Shown here: positions 1 through 11,713 of the stretch, piece by piece | Layout: every line of letters starts with the position of its first letter | How positions within the stretch are numbered: position 1 is the first letter of the stretch | NCBI RefSeq assembly: GCF_010093535.1 | Contig: NW_022985169.1 | Coordinates: forward strand, 1,090,044 to 1,154,043 | Reading direction: 5' to 3' | Origin: Lindgomyces ingoldianus | Lineage: Eukaryota > Ascomycota > Dothideomycetes > Pleosporales > Lindgomycetaceae | Length of the DNA: 64,000 nt | The notes under the pieces: generated by a model | Told to the model about the DNA's origin: nothing | Databases searched by the model: none | Seen by the model: the letters and a program-made list of their open reading frames with translations, nothing else | Program-made: the position numbers and the translations under genes

Positions 1-8
1 CAAGGACA

Positions 9-381
9 CTAGCAGGTGCCGCCGATCTGTTCTTGATGTACCTCAAGCGTATCTCCATCCTGCATATCAAGCTGTAGGCAAGAGAGTTAACAAAGCGCGG
101 GTCTTGCAAGTAAAGGCTGTCGTCGCAGGCTGTGGATTAAGACTCACCGTCTCGGGGTTATCCGTAGGCTGCACGCGCTGCCCATCAAAGAGGAATCGGA
201 CGCTGTTGATGTTCTTTCCTTGACGATCGCAGAAAGCATCCATCAATTTTTTCAGCTGCGTGGTGCGCTTTATCTTGAAGAAGACCTCGTTGTTGTTGTC
301 TGTAACTTTGATATTGAGATGCTCAGACTGGCCAGCATCCTCTGGCTTCTGCATATTGTTGGGCGATCCGTTGTCCGACAT
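9..381 (-). CDS. SMT3: SUMO (small ubiquitin-like modifier, Smt3 family)
   Basis: This is the ubiquitin-like protein conjugated to lysines of nuclear proteins and removed by Ulp proteases. Exon 1 (381-148) gives 78 residues: a short acidic, flexible N-terminus, then the beta-grasp fold with the typical stretches HLNIKVTDNNNEVFFKIK and VRFLFDGQRV. A 76-nt intron (72-147, GTGAGT...CTACAG) joins to exon 2 (71-9), which ends in DGDTLEVHQEQIGGTC. The total is 98 aa, normal for fungal SUMO. The di-glycine is followed by two residues (TC), so the precursor needs processing by a Ulp1-type protease to expose GG; one is encoded at 28943-31408. The joined exons keep frame and every expected block is present. 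Only 8 bases follow the stop, so the 3' region is outside the window. Confidence 0.95.
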
Positions 382-1842
382 TTTGACAGCAGATCCGGGT
401 GACTTGCAGGTGAAGGTGGAGAATTCGAAGTCAGAAATGGGTTGGCCGGCTGGAGGGGGATTAGCGACCGTGGAAGGTGGCAGAAGTGGTGTGAGACGAA
501 CTCGAGCGCGGTTACAGACGCGGATAGAGGTGTCGGCGCTGGATGCCTATCGCCGTAAATTAGTAAAGAGTGAAGGAAGTGAGAGAAAAGAAGACGGTCG
601 CTGTCTAGACGCGTCGCAGCTCTGTATAGAGGCGGTGGCAAGGGGTCTGGGAGTAAGGAAGAAGAGAAGAAAGTGAGAGAGTTGCGAGGAGAGGTGGTGA
701 AGTGGGAGAGGCTAGTGGGGTCTGGTTGGCCGGAATCAAAGAACAGTCCAGCCGAGCCGGCGACTTGCGTGCACTCCCAGGCTGTTCCACTCGACGCGGG
801 AAAATTCTGGCTCGGATTAAGTTGCTGCCTATTCAAATTCGGTGTCAGATTTTTGCGAGACGACAGAGGTATTGGATTCGCAATTGTTGCTTTCACCGGA
901 AGGAGCGCCTGTCCACGTGACAGTCAAAATGGTAGGCATCTGATGTCACTTCGAGGCACAAACGGACCGGATATGGGCTCACAAATTTGCACAAGGGGTT
1001 GAATGAAGACCTTCGGATGGATCCACCGTGCCATCCCCGGGCATGTGCAATTCAAAGTGAGTAGCAGAGTTTGGCTCGGGAAGGTATTGCTGAGAGGCGC
1101 CACAGATTGCCTGCAGAGGTTCGACTATCGGGAGGAGAAGTGCAGAAAAGAGGTTTGTTCCATTGAGGTCCTCCCCTGCTTGTTTCCTAAGAGAATGAAG
1201 GTCGATGCGCTCTATGAATGCTGCAATGCGTTCTACCAGAAGAACGGGGACGAGGCCAGGACGGTTAGCTGCCCCAAGGCTCCACTCCTCAGGTATGATG
1301 ACATCCCCTAGACTGGTCTGTCCACCGTCCACTGATGACGAACAGACTGAAGATGAAGCAAAGGGGACAAGGCATCTAGTCGAGATAGCTGTCAATGGAG
1401 ATGAATGCACGAGCAGATGTCACACCCCCTTTCGAGTCTGCGCCTTCAGCCTCCATAAAGAAGTCCAGCCAGGTAGTAGAAGGTATTTTGTTCTAAGGCG
1501 ATCGTGAGCACGCAAGAGACCGCGAAGGTCTGTACAAACATTGAATGTAAAGTTTGAACCGAGACTCTAATGAAAGCCTAAAGACATTGAAGAAGAAAAG
1601 AGGAGGTGGAGCGGCAGCCTTTGCAGATATTTTGTGAAGCCGCCAAGCGAGACACGCTAAGCGCACGAGCCACTCACATTCGAGCTTGTCGCTCTGTTTC
1701 CGTTGAACAAACAACAGTGAATTCACCCCCGACAACAACCTCGACCCCCTCGGGCAGCCAAAGCCTGCGTCTTAGCATTACAGCTTCCTTCCCCCACCTG
1801 GTCTTACTATCCTACTCCGCCATCCTCACTTCTCCCGCAATC
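382..1842. other. Divergent intergenic region, SUMO / NUP84
   Basis: About 1.46 kb lie between the divergent starts of SUMO and the nucleoporin gene. A CACGTG E-box is at 914-919. A minus-strand open frame at 979-1410 has no recognisable domain and no family feel. I see no RNA gene and no repeat. Confidence 0.5.
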
Positions 1843-4800
1843 ATGGCGTCACCGTCGAGGCGACCGCAGCCGCCTGCATTTCAAGTACGCTCCCGATTCA
1901 AGCTTCAGCTCCATCATACAATTGATTTCACCTTTTCCAAAGCCCGTACACTAACTTTTGCGTCTTCTATAGCTTCCCGTTGCAGGCCCGGGTGTGACGC
2001 TCGGCCTCAGCTCCAATGACGACCCTCTCCAGCCGCTGCGAACAATGGCCGATCGGGTAGGAAAGGAAGTAGAGAAGTTTGCTGAGCGCGTCGACCACTG
2101 GCACACCCACGGCAACGAGGATGACCAGGCCAAATACCAAACTACCTTGCGCATGGTCGGCAAATTCAAAGACCTTGCAGAGTCAACAGTCAAGGAGTTG
2201 AAGAGGCAGAACGATGCCGAAAACAAGGGAGAGCTTGCTAAGAGCATGCGTCGGCGCATAAAGAATATGGCCGAATTGCCCCACCCAGACCACGAAGGCG
2301 ACCTCGGCGACTCCTTCCAATCCGTTGTTCCCTCCATTGAATCGAACTCGGCCCCGTCTTCATCAAAAGTCCAGGAATTACGGCAGTGGCAGGCGGAGCT
2401 TGCGACGTGGGAACTCCTTCGGATCATCATAGAACACTACTACCACGAGCCTGGTCTGGACGTTGCGGCAGCAAAACGGAAGCAGCTGGCTGAGGTGGGA
2501 GGAGGATCTCGATACAGCCCCAATATTGAAACCTGGAATCGCTTCCTTCTCGAGGACGACATTGCAAAGGAGAAGGATATCATCCTCAGGTGGCTAGAAC
2601 AGACGGCACAAAGCAGCGAGACAGACATTCAATCTATGACCGAACAGCTGGAAGAACAGTCAGGAAAGGATACCGACTCGTGGAATGTCGGGTGGCTGGA
2701 CACGAGAGCGAAGATAAAACAAGAGAAGCGGTTGCAGGGCGTTGATCACCCGTTGCGACCTGATGCTGTTGGCCTGAGGACTTTCGAGAGGACAGAACCA
2801 CTCATCACCCAATTAGATCCAGATGCACCTACGAGACAGAAACGAAGGCTCGAAAAATCCGATGACTACTATGAGCGGGCCCTGTGGATGGCCTGTTACG
2901 AGATGCTACGTCGTGGTACCCCGTGGGAGCAGATCTGCGAATGGTGCAAAGATAAGAATGAGGCATGGCGTGGAGTCAGCATGGGCGCCGCGTACGAAAC
3001 CCATCCCAACGGAGGACCAAATATTGCTGGACCAAATCTCGGATACCTATATCGTCGCATGTGTTGCTATGCAGCCCGCGGCGCCCGCTCCCAGTATGAA
3101 TGTGCTTTGTATGGGCTCTTGGGCGGAGATCTGAAGACTGTGGAACCTGTCTGCCGGACCTGGGATGACCATCTCTACGCCCATTACAACGCCCTTCTCC
3201 TCACGAGATTTGATAGCTATCTACAAAAGGACCATTCAGTACGCCAAGTTCCGCGCAAACTTACCGATCAATTTAGATTCAAAGACGCAGTCGCAAACAC
3301 CGGCAGCTGGGAGGACTCTGCTGCGACAATCATCGCCCTTCTGAAACAACAGAAATCTACCGCCGCTCAGTCCCAGTCGCCCATGAAGCTCATCCAGGGG
3401 AGTCTCATCGGCGGCAGTGTAGATGACCTTGTCTACAAGGTAGGGGTGGCCATTTCCTTCATGTTGCGAGAAGACTCCCGATCCGGGAATCTGATCGTAG
3501 ACCCAGAATCAGACCCTAGCAACCCCAAACCGAAGGCTTCCAACGAGCAACCGAAGATCGCCGCAGAGAAATGTTACCAGAACCTTGCAACAGATCCTTA
3601 CGCGCTCCGCATTCTAGTCCATGTGCTCATTGTTCTTCGGAAAGGGTTGAATGTTTTAAATGTTCCGGGATTTGATCGGTGGATTGCAGTGGACAACGTC
3701 ATCGCATTGTATATTGAGTTCCTAAGGCTTACGAAGAGGACGGACCTTATCCCGTTGTACGCCGCCCAGCTCCATGGCGATCGACAAGTCCATTGCCTTG
3801 CGCGCGTTTTAGCCGATATCAAGAGTCCTCAGGATCAGATGCGTTGCATTGCTCTCATGGAACAATACCGTATCAATCCGGTTGATGTCATTTCCCGGAA
3901 CTGCCAACACGAACTGGAGAAGAGCGGGCTCACAAATGAGGGAAACTTTGTTAGCAAATATGAGGTCATGGAACGTGTAAACGATAATGAATACCTATGG
4001 CCGGGTCAGCGCGTTAAACGAGAACTCCCTGGCGTGCACCTCACGGCGAAGGAGAATTCTTTGATTGAGTCGCTGAAGTGGTATATCCATCTGGAGAAAG
4101 AGAAGACCTGCACGTTCATTGATCTTACCAATGCACTGAAATACTTCTTGCGTAAGTCTACCCGATTCTTTACTTTTCCAACGGCAACTAACAAAAGCTG
4201 TGTAGTCAATGGTCGAATGGGGGCAGCCAACAAGCTCGTGTCGATGATGAGTATCGAGTCTCTTTCCTTGATTAAGACTGAGGCACTATGCGGATATGCA
4301 TTCGACTTTACACTCCCCGGCTCAGAGAAAGTGGACCAAGCAGAGATATCAAAAGCTATACGCAAACTTGCTGCGGCGAGCGCTGGGAGGCCTCGTCCTG
4401 CGGAACTGCCATTCCCTGGCAGCCATGGACATAGGAAGCATGTTATGCAACTCAGGCAGCGGAGCCAGACTTACTTCGAGCTTCAGTCTGTGGTTGGCTT
4501 TGTCGGGCTCCTCCTAGAATGGCGCGAGGAAGAAGACAAGCTCATAAAGTAAGCCTCTTCCAACATTACCCCTAATATGTGAAACTCACAAGCATGTAGG
4601 GCAAAACGCGAAGGCGCCAAGGTCAGCACAAAACGCGCTAAAGACCTATTTGAGAACCTCGTCGTAGTCCTAGGTCAACTCTTCGAATCCTTCCTCTCCC
4701 AATCCTCAGATGGCCAAACCCTCACCAAGTACGCTCTCGCCTCCCTCTCTGACACCAATCCCTCAAAACCCCGCCTCGAGCGCGAAGCCACCGAGCACTG

Positions 4801-5122
4801 GCGTCTCACCCTAACCTATATCCCCGAAGTGATACTCTCGTACCTTTCCGTCGTCCAAGCAGCTTCCTTCTTCCTCTCCCGCGATCTCAGCGTTAAGGCG
4901 ATGGAAGTTGCAAATATGGTGGCGGATGTGGCTAACCAATGGGTCCAAGACGCGTTTATGGAAACGAAACGGATGACGCAGCTGGTGGATATGTTGGCGG
5001 TGGTGAGTAAGGCTATGTTGGAGCTGAGTGAGATGGAGGAGAAGAAGAGCCGAGGGAGTGGGAAGAAGAGAGGGAGTAGGGGTGCAACGTTAAGGATTTG
5101 GGATGTCAATGTTAGGAATTGA
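1843..5122 (+). CDS. NUP84: Nucleoporin Nup84/Nup107 family
   Basis: This is a structural scaffold component of the Y-shaped (Nup84/Nup107-160) nuclear pore subcomplex. I place four exons: 1843-1884, 1973-4151, 4206-4548 and 4600-5122, with introns of 88, 54 and 51 nt, giving 1,028 aa in one frame. The small first exon starts MASPSRRPQPPAFQ and joins in phase 0 to LPVAGPGVTLGLSSND. The protein is almost entirely helical, as expected for the alpha-solenoid. Family-like stretches include YYERALWMACYEMLRRGTPW in the middle and, towards the C-terminus, a helical tail ending in a basic KKSRGSGKKRGSRG segment. No transmembrane segment or FG repeat is seen, consistent with a scaffold rather than barrier nucleoporin. 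The second intron is a multiple of three without an in-frame stop, so an uncritical frame reading would translate through it. An alternative downstream start exists at 2045, but the spliced start is better supported. Confidence 0.85.
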
Positions 5123-6307
5123 AGGGAGAGTGATTGGAGAATCGTGGAGCATTATAACTGTATGACCAGATTCTGAAGGCCTTAGTGAACGGGTTTTGGA
5201 AGTAGAGGTTTGCATTAGGCACTTTGATTTAGCCGACCAATTTCATCAAGGAAAAGCTATGGAATGAAATCTTCTGCCCTAGCACACTTGTAATTCCTTT
5301 TTCAAGCGCTTCAAAGAGAAGTGTCTGTGCAAATTGGCATATACTACAGACATGCTTGAAGGTGAATGGAATTGCCCAAGTTTAGGGCTGGACAGCTAAG
5401 TGACAGCGCTTTTAGCATCCTCATCAACACCCGAACAAATTGTTCACCAGTCTACCTAGTTGCTAGATTTTGAAATTTCTTTTGATTCGAGAAGCGAGTA
5501 CTTCAAACGTGCGTCATCTATACCAGCTTTGACTCCGGCCTTATTCCATCGGCCAAGTGCCACGTACCCTATTTCGTACTATACATATGCAAGCTGCTGC
5601 CTGCTCTTTTTGAGGCCGGCTCATATGCAAAAGTGTGTGTGTGGAGAGACACAAGACAGGAAATCAAGGGAAGAATGACTGTGCATCCAAGACAACACCA
5701 CATGTATACAAGGGGTCCTGAATGCACTATCCAGAACCCCACTTTCTGACCAACGCAAACGAAAAACGCCGGACGAGCTCGCGTAGCATGATCAGATCAG
5801 ACCAGACCAAACCAGACGTAGAAGAGAAGAGAAGAAAAGATGGCAGGATGAGGTCGACATGGACACATCGGCCATGCCCTCCCTTTGGCGAGAAAAGAAT
5901 GCCTAATCGATCGGTCATGAACTCATCGCATCGTTGGTAAGACATGACCTTTTGGTGAGAAAAGAATGCTCGCTTTAACGCAGCAATGAATGCATGGAAC
6001 AGAGCAGAACAGAACAGAACAGAATGAACAACAGAGCAAGCAAAAGTACGGACAAGAACAGAAGAAAGGTATGCGAAGTAATATGTACGCAGCTGTAGAC
6101 ATGAGAAGAGTGCGATGTACAAACGCAATGATGCTAGGTAAAGATGAGAGATACCTTATCTCCAAGATAACGCTAGTCATCACCAGTATGCATGCCGGAC
6201 GTCCTTTTTTGGCCAGGACATATCCAACACGCGATAATTGACCATGAGAGAATTGGGGCAAGGAGGTTGTGTAGCTAGGAGATGGTGTGGGTAGGAGGTG
6301 GTGTGGC
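5123..6307. other. Convergent intergenic region with a short AGAAC microsatellite
   Basis: About 1.2 kb separate the 3' ends of NUP84 and the next gene. The only structured element I see is a short imperfect tandem repeat of AGAAC units around 5999-6025. The short open frames here have no coding character. Confidence 0.5.
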
Positions 6308-7867
6308 TCAGAAGTCCACACTCCACCTCATCCTCGGATCGCGTGGGGGCACACCCAAGCTGTCGAATGGAGTTCTGGTGCGATCGCTGTCAATCTGGTC
6401 GGTGGCCCAGTCTCGGCTGATGCCAAAGCCGCTTCCTGCCCAGACAGTCGATCTCTCACCACGGAGCACCTTCTCTTCGTCGGTATCCGATGGTGGGAGC
6501 TTGATCCTTGCTTCCATCAATGGAGCTGAGACGAATCGAGAATTGAGGAGGGCGCGCGGAGACACTAGATCCTGGAGAACATTGAGGGATGAGACATCGG
6601 AGGAGGCTAGAGGAGTTCGATGCTTCGTGTAGTAGGGTATGGAGTCGGATGATGCGGTTGAAGAGTACTTGGTAGGTTGCTGAGTGCGCTTTCCTGGTGA
6701 AGATTTCCTAGGGAGGTTGTTCTCAGAAGGGGCAAGGATCTGATAGGCTGGAGAAGGGTCTCCGGAACCACTGGATATCACGGTTGAGAGCCGCTGACGA
6801 CTCGTCCGGACACGAACGACCTTGAGGGTAGGGATTGAAGAGCTTGGTGGTGTGGTGACGGCCCCTATAGGTGCACCATGGACGATGGTATCGCTGGAGG
6901 AGCCAGAAGACGGTTCGAGCTCGGTCATCTTGGTGTGGGCAGTATCCCGCCGCTTCTTCTTGCGTGAGCTCGCTGCCGACGGTGGCCGCGCCTGCGGGGT
7001 CCTTGGGCGCTGGCCTTCGATCGTTTTCTGGAAATTGCTGTAAGAACTTCCTCGAGACAGAGGAGGCATCTCAGGCGTCTCTCCGCGCTCGAGCTTGTGC
7101 CGTAATTGCTTCGCACTCACTTGACGCTGGAGGCTCAGCTCCACACGGCTACTTGCGCCACTCCCGCTGCGGCTTCTGTTGGTAGCTCTTTCTTTTCCAC
7201 TCATGACGCTAGCTTTGGGTGGAGGTTGGAGCATCCAGCGGTTGTCGGAAGGGTGCGGAGACGGGAGGCTGACGACTGGAGGGTGGAGGTCGTTTACGGG
7301 AGGGACTCGGGCGGTATAGTAGCTTTCTGCGGACGATTTCGACGTGCCTGGCCTGCTCAAACCGCCGACGCCGACCGACGAGCCTGGCATAGCGGCAACC
7401 GCGCTCTCCGGCTCGCCGAACCCCCAGAGGTCTTCGTCCTCTCTCTGATAGCGCCTGCGATTCCAATTGTCGTCGTCCAGGGTGTCGTCGCTCAGTCGCG
7501 AGGGGTCGTCGGCTTGGCGCACGTCAATGCTACTCCCACCCTGGCTCACAACAGTGCTGTGTGTCCCTGCCGTAGTAATTGCCCTCTGGCTCTCCGTCCG
7601 ACTGCCCGTGGTAGCATTCGTCTTCCCGCGAGCTCTCCGTGGAGGGGGACCGGGGCCGATGGTTATCTCTTCGGTCCAGAACGGATTAGTGCCCGAGGGC
7701 TCAGGGTGATGGTACAGCTCAGGCTGTTCCAGATGCAGGCGCTGTCTCGCCTTCCTCTCCTTCTTGGCCTGCTTCCGCCTCTTATTGCGATACATGTATC
7801 CAGTGCATGGGGCGCACGAGACATAGTGGAAGACGGCGGACTGGATCCCCCGCATGAGCCACGACAT
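6308..7867 (-). CDS. Conserved fungal protein of unknown function, largely disordered
   Basis: The predicted protein has 519 aa. I chose the start at 7867 because the N-terminus there, MSWLMRGIQSAVFHYVSCAP, looks like a conserved fungal segment: a short amphipathic or weakly hydrophobic helix with two cysteines, followed by a very basic block YRNKRRKQAKKERKARQR. The open frame continues upstream to 8350, but that part is low-complexity and resembles translated leader sequence. The rest is rich in Ser, Pro and Arg with no recognisable domain, and ends RMRWSVDF. The hydrophobic N-terminal helix next to a basic patch suggests peripheral membrane association, which is inference only. I see no introns. 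The function is unknown. Confidence 0.65.
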   Translation of the reverse strand: MSWLMRGIQSAVFHYVSCAPCTGYMYRNKRRKQAKKERKARQRLHLEQPELYHHPEPSGTNPFWTEEITIGPGPPPRRARGKTNATTGSRTESQRAITTAGTHSTVVSQGGSSIDVRQADDPSRLSDDTLDDDNWNRRRYQREDEDLWGFGEPESAVAAMPGSSVGVGGLSRPGTSKSSAESYYTARVPPVNDLHPPVVSLPSPHPSDNRWMLQPPPKASVMSGKERATNRSRSGSGASSRVELSLQRQVSAKQLRHKLERGETPEMPPLSRGSSYSNFQKTIEGQRPRTPQARPPSAASSRKKKRRDTAHTKMTELEPSSGSSSDTIVHGAPIGAVTTPPSSSIPTLKVVRVRTSRQRLSTVISSGSGDPSPAYQILAPSENNLPRKSSPGKRTQQPTKYSSTASSDSIPYYTKHRTPLASSDVSSLNVLQDLVSPRALLNSRFVSAPLMEARIKLPPSDTDEEKVLRGERSTVWAGSGFGISRDWATDQIDSDRTRTPFDSLGVPPRDPRMRWSVDF

Positions 7868-10050
7868 TGCGGCAGAGGGGCCTACGCGCAGGAGCCCGGA
7901 GAGCGACGCGGATGCACGAGGATGCGGTCGTGAGAGGGCAGAGGGCGGAGCGGGCGTTGAATAGGGAGTCCTGACGTGCCTCGTGGGTCCCGGGGGTGGG
8001 GGAGGTATGTCTTGTCGAGGCACGGTCACACGGATTCGGCGTCGCAGAGCGGAGGGTCCATCTCCTTCCTCGAAATGAGGACTACAATCAACACTGGAAA
8101 ACTTGTTTTCAAATCTTTGTCTGGAAGCGGCGCCCACGACTCCCGCACGGGCTCGCCCGTCGCGAAGGGGGTTGGAGAGGTGGTGGAGCGGAATGCGAGC
8201 GGAAACGGCGAATGGGCTGATGACGACGGTTGGCGAAAGCTTGTCCTTAATCCCAGCGGCCTTCAATCGTCGCAACGGCAGCTGCACAGTGACGGTGAAC
8301 CAACAAGAGGGAACGCGACACCGGTGCGGTGAAGGAAAGGACGAAGTCAACTTTCCAAAAGACTCGCTTCGTGTCTAAGGGCCTACCGCAAGCTGAGGAG
8401 CGTCTCTCCGTATTTCAGGGACATCAAACGTTTAACGAAACATTGATCCACCTTATTCGGGGCAGCATCGTAATCACGACGCCATACGAGATCCACTACG
8501 CCTCTCTTATTTCCCCCCGTCATACTCCTGTCTGCTCGGCACAATTCTACTCCCTCGTTCTTCGTCATCGTCGCTTTCACTCCATCTTCTGGATAAAACA
8601 CCTCATCACTCATCAAAAGGCAGCCTTAGCGTGGCCTCGCTATGCATCTAGCCACCGGGCGGCCACCAATCCCCTCCATTGGGTGACCACGACTCCTGCA
8701 TGTGTTGGCTTCCGGGCCACACAGTTGGATCCATGCACGTCAGGCACCTCCATACCCCTCACATTATTAATTCCTCGACTCCATCAAAGTCAATGTTTCA
8801 AAGGCCTTCTTTCCCCGGACCTGAGGAGGTTGCTAGATCTAAGGCTAAAACTACCCCCTGAGACCACCCCGCGAAACCAGGATTCTGTATATGGATTTTG
8901 CATCTGTGTCAGTTGCAGATACATGCAATACCATTATTGTAAATGCATCCCATTTCAATCGCAATTCGTGTATCCATTGCCAATCCTTGCGACATGTGGG
9001 CAAGTCGCTTGTTACGCCTCTGCAGACTCCAGCCAAGACTCTGGCACGAAACATCTTTTGAGAGATCAGTGTTTGGCCCAGCCCACTCAAGACGCCCAAG
9101 ATTCTGGAGTTTCTGGAATAATGCCTCGAAACGATTGTTGAATCATACATATCCTCTACAGTCCCAGAGAAAGTGATCCCAGAACACTTTTCTAGCTTCG
9201 TGGTCGCGTTACATGCAATAGGATCTGACTTACGGATAGCCTGCTACTCTGCGCTGTTTGAGCAAAGTGCGAGGGAATGTTTTCGCGAAAGGAAAAGGGA
9301 GTCTGGTTCCTTTTTGGCGGTGAAGTTGTCCGTTGTTCGAATTTGTTGTCATTGCGGATGCCTGTTACAAGCCCCTCTCTAATACCACAGTCAGAATTCT
9401 CAATCGTTGTTCGCTCCTAAAGCCATTTCAGCGCACCCAGAAGACACAGATATTCTAGGTGGCAAACCATGAGGACAAAATAGATATCAGCTCGCTATTG
9501 ACGGTCGGCTTTGTGTGACTGGCCCAGACGTTCCATTCCCTTTCAGCATTATAGGTAGGAAATCTCCCAATGACTGAATGTTATATGCCTTGATATTGGA
9601 TAGGAGTTTATTTTCCTTTGGCTAGCTCCCCAGTTCCACCAAGTGGCCCAAACGGCATTACCTCACCTTGTCAGTGTTTCCGAGCATTCAATGCAACACA
9701 GGCCTCAAAACGGGCACTCTGTGAATGCTTCCCATGTCTATACTCCTGTTCACAGACCGTGAAAGGGAGGTATCGGGTAACAATGATCACGTGCCCATGA
9801 AAGACTCCATGAACTGGTTCGCTCGCACCTTCCGAGTACATAGTGGCAAGCTCCTCCGACCGAAAGCTAACGCAAGCAACACTGACTCTCGGCTCCGGTG
9901 GTACTCGACCTTAAGAAAGATCTACCACACGAGAAGAAGTCCAACCCCTCTTACCTGCTTATAACTAAGTCTTTGACACACCGTCCCAAAGAGGTCGTCT
10001 CCTCCGTAGAAAACTCTATTACTAGAGAATTTTGTTCAGACAAAGCAACC
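7868..10050. other. Intergenic region without a supported gene
   Basis: About 2.2 kb lie between the divergently transcribed unknown gene and the F-box gene. The longest plus-strand frame (8329-9141) has irregular composition, no domain and no sensible start context. I see no RNA gene or repeat. Confidence 0.45.
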
Positions 10051-11652
10051 ATGGACGCCCTTCCGGAGGAACTACTTGATCAAATCATCTCAAGTTTCAA
10101 GTTAGAAGCACTGATCGAAGGAGCTCAACAAGCTCCCCCTACCATCTCAGATCTCTCGAGCCTGTGGAGTCTCTCAATCGTGTCGCGCAAATTCCATCGA
10201 ATTGCAACGCCTCACTTGTATTGCGCCTTACCGGTAACACTACTCAACTCCAAAGGACGGGTTGAAAACATCTGCTGGGAACCGAGATCCAGCGAACGGC
10301 GTTTCTTGAAGTTCTTTGACTTCGAGATCCCCACTACAGAAGGAAGCAATGCTACCTCGCTGCTCCGAACGCTCAGGTCGAACACTAGCTTCACCAAGTA
10401 TGTGAAGGCCCTTCTCGTTCGAAGACTCGATCGCGGATGCCTACAACGGGGGGCTCTTGGGATAAATGGATATGACGATGATGGCATAGGAGCAATTCGC
10501 CGCTTGCTAGTAGACGATGAAGCCCCAGAGCGCGTGAGAAACCTACTTCTAAGTTGGATTCACTTCGGAAGCTTTGGAGGAGCGCTACCATTATCAGGTG
10601 GCCTAAAGCCTGACCCACAGTATCAAGTGTTTCACGATCTGCTGTCACTTCTTCCCGAAATCGAGACGCTGGATTTATCCCAGTACAAGAGCGATGCGCC
10701 TGGTAGGCCATGGCTCGATGTTTTGCCATCTTCCAAGGAGTGTGGATGCGGCACAAGCGCGCCTTTTCCACACAATTACCCCCATTTAAAGACTCTCGTT
10801 ATCGACATGGTAGGCGCAAGGGCAGATGTACTTTGGCCCCTTTTTGGACTCTCAACCTTGGAATCTTTAGAGATTATCCATGCGTCTATCCACTTTCAGG
10901 CCAATATTCGATATGCGCTCCAATGGGAGGCCCTCCCAAATAAATCCCCCCTAAAACATCTTACTCTTAGGGACATATTCGTCAAATGCCCGTACGGTGA
11001 CCCACGACACGACAGCGAAACTGGCGCTATGTCCCTTATTTCTCAGGCATGCATTGGACTCGAATCTCTGTCCATCATCCATGACGAGGAGAACGAAAGC
11101 GAATTAGACAATAGCCGCCTTCGAGCCCACATCAAGGCCTTTAGACCCCACCTCACCAATGGTGGTCTTCGGCGGTTCGATTTATACAACCAGACCCACC
11201 ATATCCTTAACACCCTAGCGATTAGACACGACAATTCTATGTCAGCATTCAGGAACACTCCAGGACTCGAGCATCTCACTATCGACCTCGAGGTGCTGAT
11301 TGAGGTCCTACACAACGACCCGCTTCCATATCCCATCACGGCAAGCCAGTCTGTAACTCCTGGGAAATTCACCGAACCAAAGCATGCTCCTCATATCCTT
11401 TTCGTCGATATCTCTCTTCCTTTCACGCTCAAGTCTCTAACTATCCGCTGCCAGTCTGAACTCCGGGCATTTTGCATGCGACACAAAGCGTTGCATGCCG
11501 TCATCGAAGAGTTCAGCCAGGAGGTGCGGTCCCAATTTCCAGATCTCAAGCGTCTGACTTTCCATCGATGCTGGTCCTACGACGCCATCTCCGAGGACAC
11601 GCATCGAGCTTTTGCTGTGGCTGGTGTCGAGGTCCTTCAGCAATGGCTCTAG
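10051..11652 (+). CDS. F-box protein
   Basis: This is a single-exon gene for 533 aa. I chose the start at 10051 because the protein then begins directly with an F-box-like helix set (MDALPEELLDQIISSF, then LSSLWSLSIVSRKFHRIATP), the usual layout of fungal F-box proteins. In this family the F-box binds Skp1 and places the protein in an SCF ubiquitin ligase. The rest has irregular leucine-rich segments such as LKTLVIDMVGARADVLWPLF and LEHLTIDLEVLIEV, consistent with a degenerate LRR-like substrate-binding part. In-frame sequence extends upstream to 9898 but looks like leader. The substrate cannot be told. A strong palindrome starts 10 nt after the stop codon. Confidence 0.75.
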   Translation: MDALPEELLDQIISSFKLEALIEGAQQAPPTISDLSSLWSLSIVSRKFHRIATPHLYCALPVTLLNSKGRVENICWEPRSSERRFLKFFDFEIPTTEGSNATSLLRTLRSNTSFTKYVKALLVRRLDRGCLQRGALGINGYDDDGIGAIRRLLVDDEAPERVRNLLLSWIHFGSFGGALPLSGGLKPDPQYQVFHDLLSLLPEIETLDLSQYKSDAPGRPWLDVLPSSKECGCGTSAPFPHNYPHLKTLVIDMVGARADVLWPLFGLSTLESLEIIHASIHFQANIRYALQWEALPNKSPLKHLTLRDIFVKCPYGDPRHDSETGAMSLISQACIGLESLSIIHDEENESELDNSRLRAHIKAFRPHLTNGGLRRFDLYNQTHHILNTLAIRHDNSMSAFRNTPGLEHLTIDLEVLIEVLHNDPLPYPITASQSVTPGKFTEPKHAPHILFVDISLPFTLKSLTIRCQSELRAFCMRHKALHAVIEEFSQEVRSQFPDLKRLTFHRCWSYDAISEDTHRAFAVAGVEVLQQWL

Positions 11653-11661
11653 TACAACCCA

Positions 11662-11713
11662 GTTCCAGTATTCTAAAGTTGAGCTGCGCAGCCCAACTTT
11701 AGAATACTGGAAC
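11662..11713. repeat. 52-nt near-perfect palindrome 3' of the F-box gene
   Basis: The left arm at 11662-11681 (GTTCCAGTATTCTAAAGTTG) is perfectly complementary to 11694-11713. The 12-nt centre is itself almost palindromic (AGCTGCGCAGCC, one mismatched pair). A transcript through here would form a hairpin with a 20-bp stem. It begins 10 nt past the stop codon of the F-box gene. Confidence 0.9.

Noticed and set aside
979..1410. Minus-strand open frame of 143 codons upstream of NUP84
   Set aside because: No domain, irregular composition, and it sits in a divergent promoter region.
7106..7933. Long plus-strand frame of 275 codons opposite the disordered protein
   Set aside because: Antisense shadow of a GC-rich low-complexity coding region.
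8329..9141. Plus-strand open frame of 270 codons
   Set aside because: Composition looks like translated non-coding DNA (many Cys/His/Tyr without pattern), and no family is recognised.
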